The position numbers were made by a program, and so were the translations under genes. From contig JAFKFL010000018.1 of the NCBI GenBank assembly GCA_017308235.1, positions 1 through 64,000 of the forward strand: DNA of 64,000 nt. Direction: 5' to 3'. Below the pieces are notes generated by a model. That model made no database searches. It saw only the letters and a list, made by a program, of their open reading frames with translations, and was not told where the DNA came from. Positions 56,360 through 64,000 of the stretch are shown piece after piece. Each line of letters begins with the position of its first letter. Position 1 is the first letter of the stretch. This stretch comes from Alphaproteobacteria bacterium. Lineage in GTDB: Bacteria; Pseudomonadota; Alphaproteobacteria; Reyranellales; Reyranellaceae.

Positions 56360-57184
56360 ATGACTTTTCGTAGGGCCTTCATCACCTTTGCCTTGTGCAG
56401 CAGCTTGCCTTCGGTTGCATTGGCCGAGGAAGCGCGGCAGGTCGAAGTGGGTTACGCCATCACCTATCTGGGCTTCACCGGCTTTCGGATCAACCTCACG
56501 GCGCGCTTCAGCGACCAACGCTACGACGTCGAGAGTCACACCTTCAAGGAAGGGGTGATCAAGGCGGTCACCATCAACTACGACGGCAGGAACAGGGCCT
56601 GGGGCGCGATTACCGCCAAGGATGCACGACCCGTCGGGGGTTCGCTCTCCATCATGGTCGGGGACAAACCTCGGTCGTGGCTCGCGCTCTACGGACCGGA
56701 TGGCGCGCTGCAAGAAAAGCACGAGCCAAGCTGGAATCCACCGCCGGACAAGGCGATCCCCGAGGACAAGCGCCGGGGCTCGCTCGACCCACTATCTGCA
56801 GCCATCCAGGCCAGCATGACAGGCGATGCAGTGTGCGACCGCACGATTCCCTCCAATGACGGCAAACGGCGCATCGATGTGGTGCTGACGAAGATCGGTA
56901 CGGAATCGGCCGCGACGGCCGACGTTCCCGGCGCGAAGGGCGACCTGCTCATTTGCAGCGTTTATACCCGACGTGTCGCCGGCGAATTCGACGACGCACC
57001 GAAGGAGGCCGAGAGCAAGCGCGAGCGCCCGATGAAGCTCTGGTTCGCGCGCCTCGACAACACGCCTTTTCGTTATCCCGTCAAGCTCGAGGCCGAGACC
57101 GGTTTCGGCACCATCTACGGCAAGACACTCTTTTTCCGCGAGCGACCGCTCACGGAAGAAGAGAAGATCGCGTTGCGGCGCTAG
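56360..57184 (+). CDS. DUF3108 domain-containing exported protein
   Basis: The product has 274 residues from ATG 56360 (MTFRRAFITFALCSSL; an ATG 15 bp upstream is in frame). Signal peptide with cleavage near ALAEEA. DUF3108 follows: VEVGYAITYLGFTGFRINL, YDVESHTFKEGVIKAVTINY and FRYPVKLEAETGFGTIYGKT, a beta-rich protein. Related proteins are found near rpmB in alphaproteobacteria. Function unknown, possibly envelope-related. It is divergent from the Atm1-type gene and converges on scpA. Confidence 0.87.
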   Translation: MTFRRAFITFALCSSLPSVALAEEARQVEVGYAITYLGFTGFRINLTARFSDQRYDVESHTFKEGVIKAVTINYDGRNRAWGAITAKDARPVGGSLSIMVGDKPRSWLALYGPDGALQEKHEPSWNPPPDKAIPEDKRRGSLDPLSAAIQASMTGDAVCDRTIPSNDGKRRIDVVLTKIGTESAATADVPGAKGDLLICSVYTRRVAGEFDDAPKEAESKRERPMKLWFARLDNTPFRYPVKLEAETGFGTIYGKTLFFRERPLTEEEKIALRR

Positions 57185-57202
57185 GGGTGCTCAAGGAGCG
57201 CG

Positions 57203-59359
<2,157 letters not shown>

Positions 59360-59443
59360 GACGTCCACTCACACTGCCACGGGCAGAGAACCGCGCTCGC
59401 AAAGCGAAAGCGTCCTCTTGCCACTCGACATCAACATAAACGC

Positions 59444-59455
59444 TCGCAACTGCGA
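59444..59455. repeat. Short perfect inverted repeat in the scpA/chromate-transporter gap
   Basis: TCGCA-AC-TGCGA is a perfect 5-bp palindrome with a 2-nt centre, 85 bp upstream of the scpA ATG in a divergent intergenic region. It could be an operator for scpA; short acyl-CoA regulators in alphaproteobacteria bind similar GCAA/TTGC half-sites. The match is loose. Confidence 0.35.
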
Positions 59456-59540
59456 AAACAGCACCCTATTCGCCGCCCGGTATGGTCGCCGGCACCAGGA
59501 AGGGACTTCATCAAAGCCAGATTCGAACGATATGGATTGG

Positions 59541-59560
59541 GTCCAAAACATATATTGGAC
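59541..59560. repeat. Inverted repeat upstream of the chromate transporter genes
   Basis: GTCCAA-N8-TTGGAC is a perfect 6-bp palindrome spaced by 8 nt, overlapping a second TTGG-GT-CCAA (59537-59546) and a TATATT (-10 like, 59551-59556). It lies 31 nt before the ATG of the first chromate transporter gene. The geometry suits a dimeric repressor site. No regulator gene is beside it. Confidence 0.4.
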
Positions 59561-59590
59561 ATCTTCAGGAACCGCCTCTAGCTCTTGGGC

Positions 59591-60175
59591 ATGGCATTGC
59601 GCGATGGTGAACGGGCCGGGATGGAGTTCCCCCCGGCCACCGCGGCGGCCCCGACGGTCGGCGAGCTGTTCCGCGGTTTCCTCTTGCTGGGTTTGACCGG
59701 ATTTGGCGGCGTATTGCCCCTGGCACGCGACATGCTCGTCGAGCGCCGCCGCTGGCTGAGCGGACCTGAATTCACCGAGCTGCTCGGCCTTTGCCAGTTC
59801 CTGCCCGGGGGCAACATCATCAATGTTGCGACCGCGGTTGGCATGAATTTCCGCGGCATTCCTGGCGCCTTCGCCGCACTCATCGGCCTGATCGCGGCCC
59901 CAACGGCGATCGTGATCGCGCTCGGCGCGATCTATGCGCGCTTCCAGTCTGATCCCCATGTCGTTCACATGTTCGCCGGCCTGGCGGCAGCCGCAGCAGG
60001 CCTGCTGGTCTCCTTGGCGATCAAGATCGCCCTGCCGTTGCGTCGCCGACCGATCGCGATCGGCATCGCCGTCATTTGCCTGATCGCAATCGCCTTCCTG
60101 CAATGGCCGCTTGTGCCCATCATGCTGGTCCTCGCGCCTATCAGCATTGTGCTCACCAAGAGGATGGGCATATGA
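59591..60175 (+). CDS. Chromate transporter family, first half-size subunit
   Basis: The product has 194 residues from ATG 59591 (MALRDGERAGMEF). One CHR domain with about five helices: LFRGFLLLGLTGFGGVLPLA, QFLPGGNIINVATAVGMNFR (the conserved PGP-like loop reads LPGGN) and repeated hydrophobic segments to ISIVLTKRMGI. Short-chain CHR proteins function as pairs encoded by adjacent genes, here with an ATGA overlap. The family exports chromate, but many members are uncharacterised. Confidence 0.87.
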   Translation: MALRDGERAGMEFPPATAAAPTVGELFRGFLLLGLTGFGGVLPLARDMLVERRRWLSGPEFTELLGLCQFLPGGNIINVATAVGMNFRGIPGAFAALIGLIAAPTAIVIALGAIYARFQSDPHVVHMFAGLAAAAAGLLVSLAIKIALPLRRRPIAIGIAVICLIAIAFLQWPLVPIMLVLAPISIVLTKRMGI

Positions 60176-60699
60176 ACTCGACCCTGACGGCGCTGGCTAT
60201 CATGTTCACCCAGCTCTCGCTGGTCGCCTTCGGCGGTGGCAACACGATCCTGCCCGAGATGCACCGCCAGGTGACGGACGTCCATCAATGGTTGACGGAC
60301 GCCGATTTCGCCGCGCTGTTCGCGCTCGCCCAGGCAGCACCAGGGCCGAACATGATGGTCGTGCCGCTGATCGGCTGGCATGTAGCTGGCTTGTCCGGCA
60401 TGTTGGTATCGACTGTGGCGATTTTCGGTCCGTCCTCGATCCTCACCGCCTTCGCACTGCGCCTGTGGCGGCGCTTCAAGGGCAATCCCTGGCGTCAGGC
60501 CGTGCAAGCCGGCCTGGTACCGGTCTCGGTCGGCTTGGTCGCAGCGAGCGCCGTGTTGATCGTGCAGGCGGCCGACCACACCTGGGTCCTTGTCGCCATC
60601 AGTGCCGCCGTCGCTCTTGTTGCCACAAGGACGCGAATACACCCTCTGTGGCTGCTCGCCGCCGGTGCTGCGATCGGTTGGAGCGGCTTCGGTCAATAG
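60172..60699 (+). CDS. Chromate transporter family, second half-size subunit
   Basis: The product has 175 residues from ATG 60172, overlapping the stop of the first subunit. A second CHR domain with MFTQLSLVAFGGGNTILPEM, the PGP motif in ALAQAAPGPNMMVVPLIGWH, and four to five helices. Together the two subunits match the two halves of long-chain ChrA. Function by family: chromate or another oxyanion efflux. No chrB or chrF regulator is next to the genes. Confidence 0.87.
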   Translation: MNSTLTALAIMFTQLSLVAFGGGNTILPEMHRQVTDVHQWLTDADFAALFALAQAAPGPNMMVVPLIGWHVAGLSGMLVSTVAIFGPSSILTAFALRLWRRFKGNPWRQAVQAGLVPVSVGLVAASAVLIVQAADHTWVLVAISAAVALVATRTRIHPLWLLAAGAAIGWSGFGQ

Positions 60700-60764
60700 C
60701 GGACCGCGCTTGCTCCCTGGGTTGGGGCCGCGCAGACTCCCGGTCGAAAGGTGGAGGAACTGCC

Positions 60765-61736
60765 ATGATCACGCGTCGTGCGGCACTTGCCGGCCTCGCC
60801 GCCTTCCCGATTGCCGAGGCGGCGGCACAGCAGCCACCCTTTCCCAGCAAGCCGCTCACGCTGGTCGTGCCATTTCCACCCGGCGGTCCCGCTGACATTT
60901 TCGGTCGCTTCCTCGCCGAAGGCATGGCGGAAGATCTCGGTAAATCTGTCATCGTCGAAAACAAGAGTGGTGTCGCCGGCGTTTCAGGCATGGATGCCGT
61001 CGTCAAGGCAGGAACCGACGCCCATGTCATGGGCCTGATGAGCTCATCTGCCGGCGCCATCATGCCCACGCTGATGCCCAATATGCCTTATGACGCGCTC
61101 CGCGATCTTGCACCGATCATCCTGGTGACCCGTGTTCAGCAAGTGCTCGTGGTCATCGAGAAGCTTGGTATCTCCGACTTCAAGTCTTTGATAACACGGC
61201 TGAAGGCGGAACCCGGTAAATACGCCTATGGCAGCGCGGGGACCGGCGGGATTACCCATCTCGCAATGGAACTCTTCAAGCGCGAGACCGGCACTGACGC
61301 CGTTCATGTGCCCTATCGCGGCGCGGCGCCGGCGGTTAACGATCTGGTGGCAGGCCAGGTACAGATGGCCATCCTCGACGTGCCGGTGCTGCTGCCGCAC
61401 ATCCGCTCCGGCGCCTTCAAGGCGATCGCTATCACCTCAAATGTTGGTGCGCCGTTGCTGCCCGGCGTGCCGACCATGCCCGATCTCGGCTATCCCAATG
61501 TCATTTCAGACAACTGGTACGGTCTCGCCTCGCCCCATGCCGCACCGAGCGCCAATCTCGACCGAGTCCACGACGCGGCAGCAAAAGCGTTGAAGTCGAA
61601 AAAATTGGCCGACGCCTACGCCGCAATCGGTGGCATCGTGGTTGGCGGATCCGCCGACGAATTCGCCCAGTTTCAACGCCAGGAAATCCAGAAGTGGGCC
61701 GGCGTGATCAAGCTCGCAAACATCAAGTTCGAATAA
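60765..61736 (+). CDS. Bug family substrate-binding protein 1 (TctC-like)
   Basis: This 323-residue periplasmic binding protein starts at ATG 60765 with GGAGGAA upstream. It has a signal peptide (MITRRAALAGLAAFPIAEAA, twin-Arg RR near the N-terminus), then the TctC/Bug core: PFPSKPLTLVVPFPPGGPAD, YGSAGTGGITHLAMELF, VPYRGAAPAVNDLVAGQVQM and ISDNWYGLASP. Such proteins bind carboxylates for tripartite tricarboxylate transporters. No TctA/TctB permease is in the window. Confidence 0.92.
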   Translation: MITRRAALAGLAAFPIAEAAAQQPPFPSKPLTLVVPFPPGGPADIFGRFLAEGMAEDLGKSVIVENKSGVAGVSGMDAVVKAGTDAHVMGLMSSSAGAIMPTLMPNMPYDALRDLAPIILVTRVQQVLVVIEKLGISDFKSLITRLKAEPGKYAYGSAGTGGITHLAMELFKRETGTDAVHVPYRGAAPAVNDLVAGQVQMAILDVPVLLPHIRSGAFKAIAITSNVGAPLLPGVPTMPDLGYPNVISDNWYGLASPHAAPSANLDRVHDAAAKALKSKKLADAYAAIGGIVVGGSADEFAQFQRQEIQKWAGVIKLANIKFE

Positions 61737-61764
61737 TAAATCTGCGAAACGGAGTACCCCTCTC

Positions 61765-62748
61765 ATGATGACCCGCCGCAGCGCGCTCGCGGGGCTCGCT
61801 TCTTTGTCAGCAGCGCCTGCCTGGGCGCAACAACGAGCCTTTCCCAACAAGCCGCTCACTATGATCGTTCCCTTTCCCCCAGGCGGTCCGGCGGACATCT
61901 TCGGCAGGTACCTCGCTGAAGGCATGGCGGAACGTCTGGGCAAGCCAGTCGTCATCGAGAACAGGGACGATGCATCTGCGGCTCTGAACTTGGTAGCCAG
62001 GGCCGGCCTCGACGCGCACGTCATGGGCGTCATCAGCGCATCGAGCGGCGCTATCGTGCCGAGCATACTTGCAACCACACCCGCCGACCCGATCATTCCC
62101 TACGATCCCACGCGAGACCTGGCGCCGATCATCCTGATTGCAAAAGTACAGGAAGTGTTGGTCGTCAATGCCAAGCTCGGTGTCTCAGATCTCAAGACGC
62201 TGATCGCCCGCCTAAAGGCGACCCCCGGGGAACTCTCCTACGCCAGCACTGGCGCCGAAAGCATCACCCATCTTGCGATGGAACTGTTCGAGCGCGAGAC
62301 AGGAACCAAAGCCTTGCACGTCCCTTATCCCGGGGGGGCGCCCGCTACGGCCGACCTCATCGCGGATCATGTGCAGATGGCGATCCTCGATTTGCCAGCG
62401 ATCCTTCCACATGTCCGCTCGGGCGTGCTGAAGGCGTTGGCCGTCACTTCCGACAGCCGTGCAGCTCTGTTGCCCGACGTGCCGACCATGCGGGAACTTG
62501 GCTATTCCAGGGTCAATTCGGACAACTGGTACGGCCTCGTTGCAGCACGCGGATCGATCCGCGCCAATCGCGATCACCTTCATGATGCAGCCGAAGAGGC
62601 GTTGCGTTCACCCACGTTGATCGCTGCCTATGCGGCCGTGGGCGGCATCGCCGGCGGCGGTACGGCCGAGGAGTTCGCCCGCTTCCAGCGACGCGAAACC
62701 GAGAAATGGACGCAATTGATCAGGATCGCCAATATCAGGTTCGATTGA
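61765..62748 (+). CDS. Bug family substrate-binding protein 2 (TctC-like)
   Basis: A 327-residue paralogue of the preceding gene, 28 bp downstream, with signal MMTRRSALAGLASLSAAPAW, then RAFPNKPLTMIVPFPPGGPA, YASTGAESITHLAMELFERE and VNSDNWYGLVAARG. The two share most conserved blocks, so they are a recent-looking tandem duplication with divergence in ligand-contacting loops (for example RGAAPAVNDL versus GGAPATADLI). Substrate unknown. Confidence 0.92.
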   Translation: MMTRRSALAGLASLSAAPAWAQQRAFPNKPLTMIVPFPPGGPADIFGRYLAEGMAERLGKPVVIENRDDASAALNLVARAGLDAHVMGVISASSGAIVPSILATTPADPIIPYDPTRDLAPIILIAKVQEVLVVNAKLGVSDLKTLIARLKATPGELSYASTGAESITHLAMELFERETGTKALHVPYPGGAPATADLIADHVQMAILDLPAILPHVRSGVLKALAVTSDSRAALLPDVPTMRELGYSRVNSDNWYGLVAARGSIRANRDHLHDAAEEALRSPTLIAAYAAVGGIAGGGTAEEFARFQRRETEKWTQLIRIANIRFD

Positions 62749-62806
62749 TCGACGTTTCCTGCCGTCCCCCTTCTCCTATTTGTTGCCGAAGGATCGATAT
62801 CGCCGC

Positions 62807-63808
62807 GTGAGGCTCAGCGACTCCCTTTCCCGTTTCCCTCGCCTTGGTCTCGCACACCTGCCGACACCACTCGAGCCGATGAAGCGCCTGTCAGCCCATC
62901 TCGGCGGCCCGAACCTCTGGGTAAAACGCGACGATTGCACCGGGCTGGGCTTGGGCGGCAACAAGTTGCGCAAGCTCGACTATGTGCTGCGAGACGCAAT
63001 CGACCGCGGCGCCGACACGCTCGTATCGGGTGGCGTCGTGCAGTCGAACAGCCAGCGCCAAGTCGCAGCAGCGGCCGCGAAGCTTGGTCTTGCCTGCCAT
63101 CTCGCCGTCTATCACGGGCGCCTCGCACCGCCGTCAGCCGAATACGAGAAGACAGGCAACGCCTTGCTCAATCGCCTGTTCGGCGCCGTCCTGCACGATG
63201 TCCCCTGGAACGGCGATCGCAACGGCGCCATCACCGCTCTCGCCGACGAGCTGCGCGGTCACGGCCGCCAACCCTACATCGTACCCTATGGTGTTTCGAA
63301 CCCACTGGGTGCGGTCGGCTATGCCTCGACCCTGGTGGAGATCGCCCATCAGTGCGGCGCGCTCGGGTTTGCACCTCAGGCGATCGTGCACTGTTCGGGT
63401 AGCGGCGGCACGCAGGCGGGATTGGTGGCCGCCCGTCGCGGCCTGCCGGACTCGCGGATCGTCGGCATCGACATTGATGCCGAGCCCGAGCGGGTACGTG
63501 CTGACGTCGTGGCCTATGCCGAAGCAGCGGCTGCGTACCTCGATCAGCCGTTCGATGCGGCGGATGTCGAGGTCGTCGCGGGCCACGCCGGGCCCGCCTA
63601 TGGCGTGCCACACCAGGCGACGATCGAGGCGATCAAGCTCGGCGCGGCGCTCGAAGGGCTGGTGCTCGATCCGGTTTATTCGGGCAAAGGGCTGGCGGGC
63701 CTGATCGCTTTGATCCGGTCGGGCCGATGGACACGCGGCGAGAACGTCGTTTTCATCCATACCGGAGGGGCGCCGGCGCTCTTTGCCTATCGCCACTTGT
63801 TTAATTGA
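62807..63808 (+). CDS. PLP-dependent D-cysteine desulfhydrase / ACC deaminase family protein
   Basis: The product has 333 residues from the GTG at 62807 (VRLSDSLSRFPRLGLAHLPT), with an in-frame TTG at 62780 as alternative. A fold-type II PLP enzyme: the Schiff-base Lys lies in LGLGGNKLRKLDYVL (about 47-52), SGGVVQSNSQRQVAAAAAKL binds the cofactor, and HCSGSGGTQAG is the phosphate loop. D-cysteine desulfhydrase makes pyruvate, sulfide and ammonia. 1-aminocyclopropane-1-carboxylate deaminases are close relatives, so the exact substrate is not certain. Confidence 0.88.
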   Translation: MRLSDSLSRFPRLGLAHLPTPLEPMKRLSAHLGGPNLWVKRDDCTGLGLGGNKLRKLDYVLRDAIDRGADTLVSGGVVQSNSQRQVAAAAAKLGLACHLAVYHGRLAPPSAEYEKTGNALLNRLFGAVLHDVPWNGDRNGAITALADELRGHGRQPYIVPYGVSNPLGAVGYASTLVEIAHQCGALGFAPQAIVHCSGSGGTQAGLVAARRGLPDSRIVGIDIDAEPERVRADVVAYAEAAAAYLDQPFDAADVEVVAGHAGPAYGVPHQATIEAIKLGAALEGLVLDPVYSGKGLAGLIALIRSGRWTRGENVVFIHTGGAPALFAYRHLFN

Positions 63809-63825
63809 TTCTGGAGTGAACCGAG

Positions 63826-64000
63826 ATGCTCGACCCCGAGGCCCGCACACTGCTCGACCTGATGGAAAAGGCCACGCAGGAGGGCCGCCCATCGCTTCAT
63901 ACCCTGCCCTACGCAGTGGGCCGGCAGGCCGTCGACAAGATGTCCGAAGACAGCGAAGCCTCGCCACCTGACGTGGGCGAGGTCGCCGATGGCGCCTTCG
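63826..64000 (+). CDS. Alpha/beta hydrolase, N-terminal fragment (3' end outside window)
   Basis: The ATG at 63826, preceded by CTGGAG, opens a frame that runs to the window edge (58 codons): MLDPEARTLLDLMEKATQEG, then PYAVGRQAVDKMSEDSEA. This head resembles the HSL-like alpha/beta hydrolase esterases (acetyl esterase type). The catalytic HGGG and GDSAG motifs lie beyond the window. It follows the PLP enzyme by 17 bp. Confidence 0.7.
   Translation, partial: MLDPEARTLLDLMEKATQEGRPSLHTLPYAVGRQAVDKMSEDSEASPPDVGEVADGAF

Overview
The window is GC-rich chromosomal DNA, densely packed with genes, from an alphaproteobacterium. The evidence is the gene order ispG-hisS-prfA-prmC-DUF4167-clpB, ppiC-argJ-mutT divergent from secA, xerD-accA, aroK-aroB, and bolA-dnaJ-like-cobS-cobT, together with an Ntr-type enzyme I (ptsP) and the aerobic cobaltochelatase pair CobS/CobT. 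The accessory part (Bug-type solute receptors without permeases, epoxide hydrolase, alpha/beta hydrolase) suggests a soil or freshwater heterotroph of the Reyranella/Rhodospirillales/Hyphomicrobiales type. That genus-level guess is an inference. I saw no tRNA, rRNA, CRISPR array, insertion sequence or prophage.

Layout. 1-450 is the tail of an M23 peptidase, closed by a terminator shared with clpB. 530-13650 is a long minus-strand block: ClpB with a good sigma-32 promoter, DUF4167, PrmC, RF1, HisRS, IspG, a RodZ-like protein, PtsP and aspartokinase. 13709-15372 (plus) carries ubiG and an EamA permease. 15376-17904 (minus) carries comF, grxC, a nitrilase-family amidase and DUF1178. 17954-19686 (plus) holds a BioC/NDUFAF5-like methyltransferase and a membrane protein. 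19683-22423 (minus) is ppiC-argJ-mutT, divergent from secA (22689-25445).

25489-37719 is the accessory stretch: a methyltransferase, a TonB-dependent receptor behind a Zur-like operator, a tyrosine phosphatase, an epoxide hydrolase, a hotdog dehydratase, a GNAT acetyltransferase, a TauD-like dioxygenase, an exported DUF255/thioredoxin-fold protein paired with a 2OG-Fe(II) oxygenase, a subtilase without signal peptide, and a flavin-dependent oxidoreductase. 37732-41445 (minus) is accA, xerD, a large predicted lipoprotein and a 59-residue membrane protein. 41534-45212 (plus) is aroK-aroB-corC-DUF2889.

45215-59359 has a cobalamin theme. CobS/CobT insert cobalt into the corrin ring, methylmalonyl-CoA mutase uses the cofactor, and MeaB protects the mutase. 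An Atm1-type exporter, two tandem paralogous MFS permeases, YcgN and ribosomal protein L28 lie in the same minus-strand run as meaB. 59591-64000 (plus) holds a two-gene chromate transporter, two tandem Bug receptors, a D-cysteine desulfhydrase-like PLP enzyme and the start of an alpha/beta hydrolase.

Points for a second look: the Zur-like operator at the TonB receptor; terminator-shaped hairpins in the leaders of rpmB and cobS; two genes (prmC and the phytase-like lipoprotein) whose best start is CTG; the small membrane ORF overlapping the xerD-side lipoprotein gene; and the exported DUF255 plus 2OG-oxygenase pair. No clearly new multi-gene system is evident. These are individual regulatory and gene-structure leads.
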